From: Amycolatopsis endophytica
GTDB taxonomy: Bacteria > Actinomycetota > Actinomycetes > Mycobacteriales > Pseudonocardiaceae
DNA: 64,000 nt
NCBI RefSeq assembly: GCF_013410405.1
Contig: NZ_JACCFK010000001.1
Span: 4,154,001 to 4,218,000 of the forward strand
Direction of reading: 5' to 3'
The notes under the pieces are model-generated. The model saw nothing but the letters and a program-made list of their open reading frames with translations, did no database searches and was not told the origin of the DNA. The position numbers and the translations under genes were made by a program. Each line of letters opens with the position of its first letter. Within the stretch, counting starts at the first letter, position 1. Of the stretch, positions 35,127 through 43,829 are shown piece by piece.

Positions 35127-36029
35127 TCAGTCGGTCGAAGCGCCCAGCGTGTCCTCGCTCGCGGAGTGCCGTGGGGTACGCGTCAGGAGGTGCCGCAGCG
35201 CGGCGAGCACCGGCTCCGGCGCGTCCTCCATCACGAAGTGCCCGGCGTCGTCGATCAGGGTGAGTTCGGCGCCGGGGATCGCGGAGGCCAGTTCCCTGGC
35301 GATGGTGGTGCGGAGGTAGACGTCCGTGGTGCCCCAGACGATCGCCGTGGGGCAGCCGATCGTGCCCAGGCCCGCGCCGAGTTCCGGGCGCGCCGGGACG
35401 CGGTATTCGCTGAAGTAGTGCAGCACCCAGCGCGCACCCTCCGTCGTGGACATCCAGCCGACGTAGTCGTCGAGGATTTCCCGGTCGATGACGCCCGCGT
35501 GCAGCGCTCCGCGCAGGCCGGCCCGGTTGATGCCCGCCAGTGGCAGCACCTTGGCCAGCGCACCGGCGAACCGGCTGCGGCCGAGGATTCCCACGAGCGA
35601 GAAGACGGCGTACCAGGCGGGAACGAACGTCCGGTGGGCCCGGCTGTTCAGGATCGCCAGCCGTCGCACACGATCGGGATGCCGCTGGGCGAGACCGAGT
35701 GCGAGGAAACCGCCGTAGTCGTGCCCGAACAGGTTGCACTCGCCGACGTCCAGCGCGTCCAGCACCCTGGCGAGGCGGTCGACCTCGGTGTCGTAGTCGA
35801 ACCGCAGATCGGTGCGCCGCTCCGAGGCGCCCCAGCCGGGCAGGTCCGGCGCGAGGACGCGGTGGTTCTCCGCGAGCGCCGCGGCCTGGTGACGCCACGA
35901 CCGGTGGTTGGCCGGGTAGCCGTGCAGCAGCACGACCGGTTCGGCGGACGGGTCGCCGGACTCCCGGTAGGCCAGCCGGGCGCCGTCGACGCGCACCTCG
36001 CGCATCGCGCCCGGTTCAGGCTGTGGCAT
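35127..36029 (-). CDS. Alpha/beta hydrolase (haloalkane dehalogenase/epoxide hydrolase-like)
   Basis: 300 residues with oxyanion motif [23 protein letters not shown] and nucleophile elbow FGHDYGG, where Asp replaces Ser. An Asp nucleophile is the mark of epoxide hydrolases and haloalkane dehalogenases. The catalytic His is in DDAGHFVME. Its start overlaps the amine oxidase stop by 14 bases, with GAGGAAACCC upstream; an ATG 24 bases later is also possible. Confidence 0.87.
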   Translation of the reverse strand: MPQPEPGAMREVRVDGARLAYRESGDPSAEPVVLLHGYPANHRSWRHQAAALAENHRVLAPDLPGWGASERRTDLRFDYDTEVDRLARVLDALDVGECNLFGHDYGGFLALGLAQRHPDRVRRLAILNSRAHRTFVPAWYAVFSLVGILGRSRFAGALAKVLPLAGINRAGLRGALHAGVIDREILDDYVGWMSTTEGARWVLHYFSEYRVPARPELGAGLGTIGCPTAIVWGTTDVYLRTTIARELASAIPGAELTLIDDAGHFVMEDAPEPVLAALRHLLTRTPRHSASEDTLGASTD

Positions 36030-37398
36030 GGGTTTCCTCCTGTGCGGTCGGTGCCTCGCGGGGCAGCCGGGCCAGTACTTCGTCCGCGGCGCGCTCGCCG
36101 GCGCGCACCGCTCCGTCCATGGTGGCCTGGGATGTGGTCGCGGTCTCGGTGCCGGCCCAGTGCAGCCGTCCGGCCGGTTCCCTGAGCACGGCGCCGAAAT
36201 CGGTCCAGCCGCCGGGGCCGAAGTAGCCGGCGTAGCAGCCGCGGGTCCACGGTTCGCTCGCCCAGTCCTGTTCGACGAACTGCCGCGGCCGGGCGGCGCG
36301 GGGCCCGAACAGGGCGCCGAGCCTGCCGAGCACGGCGGCGGTCCGCTCGTCTTCCGGACGCCCCGCGAGCCGCCGCGCGTCGCGGGCGAGGACGAAGGCG
36401 ACCAGCGCGCCGAACGCGCCGTCGGGCGGCGAGTTGTCGAAGACGACCTTCACCGGGCCGTCCAGTGACGTCGCGTGACCGGACAACCCGGCGGCCCGCC
36501 AGAACGGCTCGTCGTAGATCGCGGTGCACTTGACGACGGTCCCGGCCGGCATGCGCTGCGCGAGCTGCTGCCGCGCGCCCGGCAGGGGCGGATCGAACTC
36601 GATCGCGGCGGTGAGTGCCGGCGGGATCGCGAGCACGGCGAGCGCCGCGTCGACGACACCGGTGTCCGTGGTCAGCCGCACCCGGTCGCCGTGCTGGTCG
36701 ATCCGCCGCACCGGCGAACCCGGCCGCACGTCGAGCTCGGCGGCGACCCGGACCGCGATCTCCTGCGAACCGCCGGTGAACCGGTCCTGCTGGTACCCGC
36801 CCCGCGTGCGGATCAGCGGATCCAGTCCGCCCGCCGCGCGGATGTAGAAAACCCAGTGCAGCAACGAGATTTCGGCGGCGTCGACCGCGAGCACGGCTTC
36901 CAGCGACAGCCGCATCAGCTCCCGTCCGGCGCGGGTGCGCATGCGGCGGGAGATCCACGATTCGAGGGTTTCGGCGTCCCAGCGGGCCGCGCGCGGATCG
37001 CGGGCGGGCTGGTCCAGGTCGACCAGGCGCGCCATCCGTTCCAGGCGGAACTGCGCGAGCCGGAAGTCGGCGAATCCGGCGAGGTCGCGGTTCGGGACGT
37101 CGGAGCGGTAGCGGGTCACGCGGTCGCGCCGCGAGTAGAGGTGCTCCCCGGTGATGTGGGTGGGGAAGGTGCCGACGCCGACCTCGGCCGCCAGCGCCTT
37201 GACGCGGTCGTGCGACGGGCCGACCCACTGCCCGCCGATCTCGACGACCCCGCCTCCGACCGGTTCGTTGAGCGTGCGGCCGCCGACCCGGTCGCGGGCC
37301 TCCAGCACCGCGACACGCGTCCCGGCCCGCGTCAGCCGCCGGGCGCAGGCGAGGCCGGAGAGGCCGGCACCGACGACGGCCACGTCGACGCTCGTCAT
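36016..37398 (-). CDS. Flavin monoamine oxidase family protein
   Basis: 460 residues. FAD-binding dinucleotide fold VVGAGLSGLACARRL (residues 7-21), GG-doublet DRVGGRT, GGQWVGP and the C-terminal FAD motif HWAGTETATTSQATMDGAV, all typical of amine oxidases. It oxidises an amine or amino acid side chain, releasing H2O2. Starts in an ATGA overlap with the SnoaL-like gene. Together with the hydrolase it forms a three-gene catabolic or modifying operon. Confidence 0.92.
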   Translation of the reverse strand: MTSVDVAVVGAGLSGLACARRLTRAGTRVAVLEARDRVGGRTLNEPVGGGVVEIGGQWVGPSHDRVKALAAEVGVGTFPTHITGEHLYSRRDRVTRYRSDVPNRDLAGFADFRLAQFRLERMARLVDLDQPARDPRAARWDAETLESWISRRMRTRAGRELMRLSLEAVLAVDAAEISLLHWVFYIRAAGGLDPLIRTRGGYQQDRFTGGSQEIAVRVAAELDVRPGSPVRRIDQHGDRVRLTTDTGVVDAALAVLAIPPALTAAIEFDPPLPGARQQLAQRMPAGTVVKCTAIYDEPFWRAAGLSGHATSLDGPVKVVFDNSPPDGAFGALVAFVLARDARRLAGRPEDERTAAVLGRLGALFGPRAARPRQFVEQDWASEPWTRGCYAGYFGPGGWTDFGAVLREPAGRLHWAGTETATTSQATMDGAVRAGERAADEVLARLPREAPTAQEETHATA

Positions 37399-37832
37399 GG
37401 CCGCCCCGCCGTGAGCATGCGGTGCATCGCCAGCGTGTCCAGGTAGGTGTCCTTGGTGCGCACCAGCCCGTCGACGACGGTGATCACGTCGACGCCGTCG
37501 ACCACGACCCGGCCGCCGGGGTCGACCGCCTCGCCGTGCAGGGGGAAGGGCTGCACGAGGGTGGCGTGGAACCGGTACTGGTTGATGAACAACTCGTCGC
37601 CGACGCTCAGTTCGGTCGTCTCGAAGTGCATGTCCGCCCAAGCCCTGAAGAAGTAGGCGAACTGCCAGCGGACGGCCTCGGCGCCCACGGCGGGTTCGAA
37701 ACCCGCGGCGTGCAGCCGGAACACCATGTCCGTGCCCTGCAGCGCCATGATCGCGTCGAGGTCGTGGGCGTTCCAGGCGGCGCCGTAGCGTTCCGCGACG
37801 GTTGCGGTGCCGGGAATCTCCGTTGATTCCAT
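37395..37832 (-). CDS. SnoaL-like (NTF2-fold) protein
   Basis: 145 residues, single NTF2-like domain (VAERYGAAWNAHDLDAIMAL, later FRFH-type strands). SnoaL-like proteins are polyketide cyclases, hydroxylases or isomerases; the substrate here is unknown. Start at the ATG 6 bases after GGGAG; a longer in-frame start has no good ribosome-binding site. First full gene of the amine oxidase operon, preceded by a 14-codon mini-ORF. Confidence 0.8.
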   Translation of the reverse strand: MESTEIPGTATVAERYGAAWNAHDLDAIMALQGTDMVFRLHAAGFEPAVGAEAVRWQFAYFFRAWADMHFETTELSVGDELFINQYRFHATLVQPFPLHGEAVDPGGRVVVDGVDVITVVDGLVRTKDTYLDTLAMHRMLTAGRP

Positions 37833-37843
37833 GTGTGTCTCCC

Positions 37844-37888
37844 TCAGCCGAGCTTCCACGAAATGTCTCGCGTCGAAGCGGTCGTCAC
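37844..37888 (-). CDS. Possible 14-residue leader peptide
   Basis: GTG start behind an excellent ribosome-binding site (GGAGGTGAAC), reading MTTASTRDISWKLG and stopping 11 bases before the SnoaL-like ATG. It may be a translated leader that couples or tunes expression. It is too short to be sure. Confidence 0.4.
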   Translation of the reverse strand: MTTASTRDISWKLG

Positions 37889-37907
37889 GCGTTCACCTCC
37901 GGAGTTC

Positions 37908-37922
37908 TTGTAACCGTTGCAA
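37908..37922. promoter_or_regulatory. TetR operator site 1
   Basis: TTGTAAC, C, GTTGCAA is a dyad with one mismatch, between the SnoaL operon and the divergent tetR. Confidence 0.75.
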
Positions 37923-37955
37923 CAGTGACCCGACCGTAGCAGGAGGCGGAGTTTC

Positions 37956-37970
37956 TTACAACGGATGCAG
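37956..37970. promoter_or_regulatory. TetR operator site 2 (degenerate)
   Basis: TTACAACGGATGCAG matches the inverted complement of site 1 at 11 of 15 positions and lies 20 bases before the tetR ATG. On the minus strand its TTGTAA stands 17 bases from TACGGT, a plausible promoter of the SnoaL operon. Confidence 0.5.
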
Positions 37971-37989
37971 GAGTAGGTAGGGTGACCCC

Positions 37990-38622
37990 ATGGCCACTGG
38001 TGACGCGAAGGCACTCGATCCGCGGAAGCAGCGGACGATCGACGCCCTGCTCAAGGCTGCCGAGAAGGTCTTCGCGCGCCGTCCGGTGGAAGAGGTGACG
38101 GTCGAGGAGATCGCCGAACGGGCGGGTGTGGCGGTCGGCTCGATCTACAACAACTTCGGCTCGAAGGCGGGCCTGCACGCGGCGGTCGTCGACCGGGCGC
38201 TCGACGTCGACCGCGAGTACATGGACCGCGCGTACACGCCGGATCGCTCGCCGATCGAGCAGCTGGAGGCCGCGGCGGAGCAGTACCTGCGGTTCTACCT
38301 CGAACAGCCCGAGTTCTTCCGGATGCTCGCCTTCCCCGCGCCGCTGGGCGGTTACTCCGCGGCCGCCGAAACCGCCGCGCGGCTGGCGCGGCGGGTGGAC
38401 GAGCAGAACGCCCGGATGATCGACGCGCTCGAACGGGGCATCGCCGACGGCACGATCCGCCCCGTGGACGCCCGCAAGGCCGCGAAGGTCCTGTGGTCGG
38501 GCTGGAACGGAGTGATCAGCCTCGCCTGGCGGCCCGACGAGCTGCGCGAGGACGAGCGCGGCCTGGCCGAGCTCCTGTCACTCGCCGGGAACCTGGTGAG
38601 CTGGGGGCTGCGGCGGGTGTGA
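37990..38622 (+). CDS. TetR family regulator
   Basis: 210 residues with HTH in about 15-65 (LLKAAEKVFARRPVEEVTVE, VAVGSIYNNFGSKAGLHAA) and a long C-terminal domain. Divergent from the SnoaL/amine oxidase/hydrolase operon. The same TTGCAA-type dyad also stands before the membrane-protein gene at 39.0 kb, so this regulator probably controls both flanks. Its last 45 bases overlap the end of that convergent gene. Confidence 0.9.
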   Translation: MATGDAKALDPRKQRTIDALLKAAEKVFARRPVEEVTVEEIAERAGVAVGSIYNNFGSKAGLHAAVVDRALDVDREYMDRAYTPDRSPIEQLEAAAEQYLRFYLEQPEFFRMLAFPAPLGGYSAAAETAARLARRVDEQNARMIDALERGIADGTIRPVDARKAAKVLWSGWNGVISLAWRPDELREDERGLAELLSLAGNLVSWGLRRV

Positions 38623-39000
38623 GCCGGCCCGGGCGCTGAGCCGGGCGAGCGCGACGAGAACCACCGTCAGCACGACGAGCGCGGCGGCTTCGAGCGGGCC
38701 GACCAGCGCCGGATCGGAGTTCGCGATGTCGGCGACGTGGGACAGCGCGTGCAGGCCGGTCCACAGCGCGGTCGTCACCAGCACCGGTGTCCGCCAGGCG
38801 GGCCGTCCGGCGGCGATCACCAGCCCGGTGCCGAAGGTGGCCGCGCATGCCGCGAAGTCGCGGACGAGGTGGGCGTCGTAGGGCCCGAAGTCGGCCAGCA
38901 CGGCGTGGAAGGACCGTGGGCTCACCGCGGCCCACGCGGCGAGCACGAGGTGTGCGACGCCGAGAACGCCGAGGGTCGATCGCCAGCGCCGCTCGGTCAT
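38578..39000 (-). CDS. Four-helix integral membrane protein (DUF4267-like)
   Basis: 140 residues with about four membrane helices (LGVLGVAHLVLAAWAAVSP, ACAATFGTGLVIAA, LVTTALWTGLHALSHVADI, AAALVVLTVVLVALARL). The fold resembles DoxX/DUF4267-type small membrane proteins of unknown function. Start at the ATG after GGGGAGCTGAC. The 3' end overlaps the convergent tetR. A TTGCAA dyad lies 67 bases upstream. Confidence 0.75.
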   Translation of the reverse strand: MTERRWRSTLGVLGVAHLVLAAWAAVSPRSFHAVLADFGPYDAHLVRDFAACAATFGTGLVIAAGRPAWRTPVLVTTALWTGLHALSHVADIANSDPALVGPLEAAALVVLTVVLVALARLSARAGSHPPQPPAHQVPGE

Positions 39001-39066
39001 GTCAGCTCCCCGGATTTCGTGCAAGGCGGGCAAGAGGTGGCCCGAAGGTAGCGTGGGCGGCGATTT

Positions 39067-39083
39067 CTTGCAAGCATTGCAAG
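39067..39083. promoter_or_regulatory. TetR operator site 3
   Basis: CTTGCAA, GCA, TTGCAAG is a perfect dyad upstream of the membrane-protein gene and just after the MmcQ/YjbR stop. It matches site 1 at 37908 in its TTGCAA half-sites. Confidence 0.7.
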
Positions 39084-39089
39084 AGAGCG

Positions 39090-39524
39090 TCAGCGGTCCT
39101 CAGTGGACGGGAGCCCGTGCGCGGCGAGCCACGCCGCGGCCCGGCGGTGCGACGCGCGCGCCAGCCACGCGTCCTGCACGACCTCGGCCAGCTCGTCGCG
39201 GTCCAGCTCGCCGATGTGCGCCTCGCGCAGCAGCACCGACGGATGCCCGTCGAAGTGGGCCGTGGTGAAGAACGGCGACCGCTCGTCGGTGACCAGCGCC
39301 TGCTTGTCGGCGTCCGAACCCACCCAGAACACGATCACGTCCGGATACCGTTCGCCGGTCTCCGGGTCCGCCGCGTCCGGGCGCGGATTGCGGAAGAACA
39401 CGAACGAGCGGCCCCCGACCTGGTAGACGGGCCTGCCCCGCGAACCCGGCACCCGCTCGACGTGGGGCATCGCCAGCGCCAGGTCGTGCACGTCCTGGAC
39501 GCGGGCCTTCCGGCTTGGCGTCAT
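39090..39524 (-). CDS. MmcQ/YjbR family protein
   Basis: 144 residues with the CyaY-like YjbR fold (DVHDLALAMPHVERVPGSRG, SFVFFRNPR, ELAEVVQDAWLARASHR). Family members are small cytosolic proteins, possibly DNA-binding, without firm function. ATG chosen at MTPSRK; 29 bases separate it from the VOC stop upstream. Confidence 0.85.
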   Translation of the reverse strand: MTPSRKARVQDVHDLALAMPHVERVPGSRGRPVYQVGGRSFVFFRNPRPDAADPETGERYPDVIVFWVGSDADKQALVTDERSPFFTTAHFDGHPSVLLREAHIGELDRDELAEVVQDAWLARASHRRAAAWLAAHGLPSTEDR

Positions 39525-39553
39525 CACCCCAGCGTAGGTCCGCGCAGGTGGTG

Positions 39554-39943
39554 TCAGCCCCGCGGCAGGTTCTCCCACAGACCCATGACATTGCCCTCGG
39601 TGTCGGTGAAATAAGCGTAGAACCCCATCTGCGGGATTTCCGTGCGGCCGACCAGCTTCGCCCCGCCGTGCTGTTCGATCTTCTCCAGCGCCGCGTCGAT
39701 GCTCGCCACGTCGACCGTGATCACCGGGCCCTTCGGCGCGGCGTCCGAGCGGTCGAACATGCCGCCGTTGATGAAGCCCGGCTCGGCCGGCATGCCCTGC
39801 TCCGACGTCGGACCGGTGGTCACGCCCGTGTAGTTCATCCCGGGAATCGCGGTGAGGTTCCAGCCGAACGCCTCGCGGTAGAAACCGCGGGCCCGCTCAC
39901 CGTCGTCGAAGGGGATCTCGAAGTGGACAATCCTGCCGCTCAT
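39554..39943 (-). CDS. VOC family (glyoxalase-like) protein
   Basis: 129 residues, single VOC domain (VHFEIPFDDGERARGFYREA at the start, FYAYFTDTEGNVMGLWEN at the end, the latter with a metal-ligand Glu position). Common 'YdcJ/CFP32-like' stand-alone member; substrate unknown. Good ATG start; monocistronic or cotranscribed with the MmcQ/YjbR gene. Confidence 0.87.
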   Translation of the reverse strand: MSGRIVHFEIPFDDGERARGFYREAFGWNLTAIPGMNYTGVTTGPTSEQGMPAEPGFINGGMFDRSDAAPKGPVITVDVASIDAALEKIEQHGGAKLVGRTEIPQMGFYAYFTDTEGNVMGLWENLPRG

Positions 39944-40020
39944 CGTCGTCTCCTGCCGCCGGATGCTGTCGAGGGCACCGACGTTAGGCGGAGCACTTCA
40001 CGGCGAACAGGGCACTTGGT

Positions 40021-40252
40021 CCCTACCGGACCTCACCCAGCCTCGCCGGCAGCGCGCCCCTGTTCTTCACCTACTCCGGCCTCAACACCGACTTCGGCCT
40101 GCTGGTGCTGCTGTTCGCGGTGGGCGCGATCGCGGGCAAGTTCGGAGCCTGCCGGGTCGCCGCACGCTTGGCGGGCGAACCGAACGGCATCGCCCTGCGC
40201 GTCGGGACGCTCATGAACGCACGCGGGCTGATGCAGCTGATCGCGATCCGTC
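40021..40252 (+). pseudogene. Remnant of a CPA2-type cation:proton antiporter
   Basis: One frame reads SAPLFFTYSGLNTDFGLLVL, then VGAIAGKFGACRVAARLAGE and LRVGTLMNARGLMQLIAI. These are consecutive conserved helices of KefB/NapA-type Na+/H+ antiporters (SGL-T-LG, KF-GA, G-LMN-RGL-E-I). Only about 65 of roughly 400 residues remain, with no start codon or upstream part; the downstream part is replaced by the lysR 3' end. A truncated gene. Confidence 0.72.
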
Positions 40253-41147
40253 AGGCGAGTGCTTCGCGGATCGTGTCGCGGAGCCAGCGTTGCGCGGGGT
40301 CGGCGTCGAGGCGGGCGTGCCACTGCAGGCGGACTTCGAGTTCCGGCAGGGGCGCCGCGATGGGGAACCAGCGGATGCCGAGCGCCGGGCCGTGTTGCTC
40401 GGCCAGCCGCTGCGGGAGCAGCCCGACGTAGTGGCTCGTGGAGACCAGCAGCGCGGCGACGGCGAAGGTGGGCACGACGGCGGCGACGTGGCGTCGTAGC
40501 CCGGCCTCGTCGAGGGCGTCGTCGAGCGGGCCGCGGGCGCGCCCGCGGCGGGAGGCCGACACGTGCGGGTGCTGGCACAGCTGCGCCAGCGTCGGACGGC
40601 GGTGACGGCCCAGCGGGCTGTCCGCGCGAACGATGCCGACCAGCCGTTCCCGGTACAGCGCGGCGGAGAAGATGTCCGGCGCGGCGGGCGCGCCCGCGCC
40701 GATGTCCAAATCGACCGAGCCGTCGCGGAGGGCTTCGGGGTTTTCGCTGCCCTCCGCGACGAACCGCAGGACCACACCCGGCGCGGCGGCGGCCGTTGCT
40801 TCTACCGCCGCCGTCGCCAGCGTCGCCGCGACACCGTCGTTGATGCGGATCGTGAAGATGCGTTCCAGTTCGGCGACCGTGATCTCGCGGTCGGCGCTGA
40901 TCAGGGCCGACGCCTCGTCGAGCAGCGACCGCACCCGCGGCGCGGTCCGCAGCGCGAACGGCGTGGGAGCCAGGCCGCGCCCGGCACGGACCAGGATCGG
41001 ATCGCCCATCGCCCGGCGCAGCCGCGCCAGCGCGCGGCTGGTCGCCGGGATGGACAGGTGCAGCCGTTCGGACGCCGCGGTGACACTGCCGTCCCGCATC
41101 AGGGCGTCGAACACGCGCAGGAGGTTCAGGTCGAGCTGGTCGGACAC
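40251..41147 (-). CDS. LysR family regulator
   Basis: 298 residues: winged HTH in 1-62 (LLRVFDALMRDGSVTAASER, LHLSIPATSRALARLRRAMG) and an effector-binding domain. GTG start. Divergent from an MFS exporter 75 bases away, which it presumably regulates. Its 3' end abuts the antiporter remnant. Confidence 0.9.
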   Translation of the reverse strand: MSDQLDLNLLRVFDALMRDGSVTAASERLHLSIPATSRALARLRRAMGDPILVRAGRGLAPTPFALRTAPRVRSLLDEASALISADREITVAELERIFTIRINDGVAATLATAAVEATAAAAPGVVLRFVAEGSENPEALRDGSVDLDIGAGAPAAPDIFSAALYRERLVGIVRADSPLGRHRRPTLAQLCQHPHVSASRRGRARGPLDDALDEAGLRRHVAAVVPTFAVAALLVSTSHYVGLLPQRLAEQHGPALGIRWFPIAAPLPELEVRLQWHARLDADPAQRWLRDTIREALA

Positions 41148-41222
41148 GGTTGCATCGTACGCAAATATGTGTTGTGAAAGTTGCGTGGCACGAGCATCCC
41201 CGCTCTTCCTACGGTCGGTGCC

Positions 41223-42701
41223 ATGCCTTCTGATGTTCTGATCCGCACGCAGCGGCCGGTGTCGCAACGCGGTCTGCTCGCGGTCATGTGCGCCTGCGTC
41301 GTGCTGGTCGTGGGGATGGTCGCCGCGATCAACCTCGCCGTCCCGATGCTCGCCGCGAGCGCGCTGCACCCGTCCGCGTCGGCGCTCGTCTGGATCGTCG
41401 ACACCTACGTCGTCTTCTTCGCCTGCCTGGTGATCCCCGGCGGCGCCGCGGGCGATCGCTTCGGCCGGAAGGGCGTTCTGCTGGCCGGGCTTGCGTTGTT
41501 CGCGGCGGGCGCGCTGGTGTCGGCGGTCGCGCCGGACGTGGCCGTGCTCCTCGCCGGTCGCGCGGTCACCGGCATCGGCGCCGCCGCCGTGCTGCCCAAC
41601 ACCCTCGCCGTCCTGCTGCACGCGGTCCCCGCCGAACGCCGGGGCGCGACGATCGCGACCTGGGCGTCGATGACGGGGATCGGCGGGGTCATCGGCAACG
41701 TCGGTGGCGGCGCGGTGCTCTCCGGCGGGTCGTGGCGCTGGCTGTTCGCCGTCGGGGTGCCGCTCGCGCTGGTCCTCGCGGCGGTCGTGGCCAGGGTCGC
41801 GCCGGTGTCGCCGCGGCACGACCGCCGTCTCGATCCCCTGGGCGCGGTGTTGTTCGTCGGCGCGTCGGTGGCGTTGCTGCTCGGCATCGTGCAGGGCCCG
41901 GAGGCGGGCTGGGGCAGTCCGGTCGTGGTCGCCGGGTTCGCCTGCGCCGCCGTGTTGTTCGCGGTGTGGGTGTTCGCCGAGCTGAGGGTCGGGCACCCGC
42001 TGCTGGATCCCCGCCTGTTCCGCATCGCCGGCCTGCGCAGCGCCTGCCTCGGCATGACAGCGGTCTTCATCGGGATGTTCGCGCTGTTCTACGTCAACGC
42101 GTCCGTCCTGCAGTACGGCATGGGGTTCGGCGTGCTGCTGACCGGGCTCGGGGTCATCCCGCTGACGGTGCCGCTCATCCTCGGCGGCCGGTACGTCGGC
42201 GACCTCGTCCGGCGCATCGGTCTCGACGCGACCCTCGCGCTCGCGTTCGTGTTCGTCGGCGGCGGGCTGCTCGGACTGTCCACCACCGGCACGCACACCT
42301 CCTACGCGTGGTACGCGATCTGGCTGGTCGTGACCGGCATCGGCGTGACGCTGGCACTGCCGACGCTGTCCGGCGTCATCGCGGGTTCGCTGCCGCACGC
42401 GCAGGCCGGGGTCGGCACCGGGCTGCAGGCCACCACCCGCGAGTTCGGCAGCGCACTCGGTGTCGCCGTGGTCGGGACGGTGCTCACCGGGCAGTTCGTC
42501 AGCGCGCTGCCCGCGGATCTGCGGTCCGGCGATCCGCACACGGTGGCCCAGGCGCTCGCCGCCGCCCCGCCCGGCCGCGCCGACGACGTGATCACCGCGT
42601 TCGTTTCCGGCGCCGACGCCGGATTGCGCGTGATCGGCGTGATCGTGCTCGTCCTCGGCGCCTTGGTGGTGCTGGAGTCCCGGCTGTCCCGGCGACGCTG
42701 A
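41223..42701 (+). CDS. MFS transporter, DHA2 (14-helix) type
   Basis: 492 residues, about 14 helices; AINLAVPMLAASALHPSASA, WIVDTYVVFFACLVIPGGAA, GDRFGRKGVLLAG and the antiporter motif C region (TGIGGVIGNVGGGAVLSGG) mark a drug:H+ antiporter of the EmrB/QacA group (SmvA-like). Substrates unknown. ATG at MPSDVL; LysR-regulated by position. Confidence 0.9.
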   Translation: MPSDVLIRTQRPVSQRGLLAVMCACVVLVVGMVAAINLAVPMLAASALHPSASALVWIVDTYVVFFACLVIPGGAAGDRFGRKGVLLAGLALFAAGALVSAVAPDVAVLLAGRAVTGIGAAAVLPNTLAVLLHAVPAERRGATIATWASMTGIGGVIGNVGGGAVLSGGSWRWLFAVGVPLALVLAAVVARVAPVSPRHDRRLDPLGAVLFVGASVALLLGIVQGPEAGWGSPVVVAGFACAAVLFAVWVFAELRVGHPLLDPRLFRIAGLRSACLGMTAVFIGMFALFYVNASVLQYGMGFGVLLTGLGVIPLTVPLILGGRYVGDLVRRIGLDATLALAFVFVGGGLLGLSTTGTHTSYAWYAIWLVVTGIGVTLALPTLSGVIAGSLPHAQAGVGTGLQATTREFGSALGVAVVGTVLTGQFVSALPADLRSGDPHTVAQALAAAPPGRADDVITAFVSGADAGLRVIGVIVLVLGALVVLESRLSRRR

Positions 42702-42705
42702 TCGT

Positions 42706-43788
42706 CTACGCGGTCGGTTGATCGTCCCCGCCGGAGAGGAACGCCGTCAGTTTCCGCTCCTCTCCGGCGACGGCTGCTTCTTCGGCGCGGGTGAACTTCC
42801 GCAGCGGAGTGGTGGCCACGACGCCGTCCCGGACGGTCCAGGTCGCGGACACCCGCCCGTCGACCAGCACGACGCGCTCACCGGCGACCGACAGGCCGCG
42901 GTGTTCGTCGTCGATGATCCGGCCGCGGTCGTGGTAGCCGAGGATCGCGTTGTCGAACGCGGGCAGGAACCGCACCGGTGCCGGAGTGTCCGGGTCCGGG
43001 CGGGGCGCGCCGGGGAGGTCGAGCAGTTCACGGCCGCGCTCGTCGCGGAAGGAGACCAGCTCGTCGCGGATCGCGGCGACCGCGGCGGGCAACCCGGCCA
43101 GCCCGCTCCAGGCACGCAGATCGGCCGTGGCCGCGGGCCCGTACGCCGCCAGGTAGCGGCGCACCAGCGTCTCGCCGACCGGGTCACCGTCCGGGGCAGG
43201 CGGGTCGGGTTCCCGGCCCAGCCACGACGAGACCGGGACGTTGCGCACGCCCGCCTTCACGCGCCACACCCCGCGCGGGGGCAGCTGCACCATCGGGATC
43301 AGGGCCGCGACCAGCATCTCGCCCAGCGCCCGGACGCCCGGTTCCGGCCATCGCCCGGCGACGGCCCGCGCCAGCTCCGGCATCGAACGCGGTTCCCCGT
43401 CGGCCATCACGGCCCGGCCCGCCGCCGCCAGTTCGCCGAGATCGACGCCGTCGAGTTCGGTGCGGTAAACCCCGAGCACGCGCTGCCGCAGCATCGCGTC
43501 GTGGCGGGTGCGCCAGGCGAGCAGGTCGTCGCTGGTGACCAGGTGCACGGTGCGGCGCATGAGATGCGTTCGCACGACGCGCCGCCCGGTCAGCAGGTCC
43601 GACAGCGCCGCCGGATCGAACGCGCGCAGCCGCGACCAGAGTCCGACGAACGGTTCCTGGGGTTCCTGTGCCTGCAACCCGCACAGGTGGGTGACGGCGT
43701 CGAGGACCGGCAGATCGGCGCGGTCGAGGAGCAGCTGGCGGGCGAGGGTGGCGCGGTTGAGCGCGCGGGCGTCGAGAACTTCGGGCAC
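42706..43788 (-). CDS. Winged-helix DNA-binding protein (HTH_42/DUF1006 family)
   Basis: 360 residues of the AlkZ-like family: HLCGLQAQEPQEPFVGLWSR at the N-terminus, RTHLMRRTVHLVTSDDLLAW, and WRVKAGVRNVPVSSWLG. Family members include the AlkZ/YcaQ DNA glycosylases that act on interstrand crosslinks, but the QxQ/QxD catalytic motif (here AYGPAATADLRAWSGL) is altered, so glycosylase activity is uncertain. GTG start; convergent with the MFS gene (4-base gap). Confidence 0.82.
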   Translation of the reverse strand: MPEVLDARALNRATLARQLLLDRADLPVLDAVTHLCGLQAQEPQEPFVGLWSRLRAFDPAALSDLLTGRRVVRTHLMRRTVHLVTSDDLLAWRTRHDAMLRQRVLGVYRTELDGVDLGELAAAGRAVMADGEPRSMPELARAVAGRWPEPGVRALGEMLVAALIPMVQLPPRGVWRVKAGVRNVPVSSWLGREPDPPAPDGDPVGETLVRRYLAAYGPAATADLRAWSGLAGLPAAVAAIRDELVSFRDERGRELLDLPGAPRPDPDTPAPVRFLPAFDNAILGYHDRGRIIDDEHRGLSVAGERVVLVDGRVSATWTVRDGVVATTPLRKFTRAEEAAVAGEERKLTAFLSGGDDQPTA

Positions 43789-43829
43789 GGGGTGACGATC
43801 TCAGGAGAAGCGGCCAGGAAGTGACCGCT

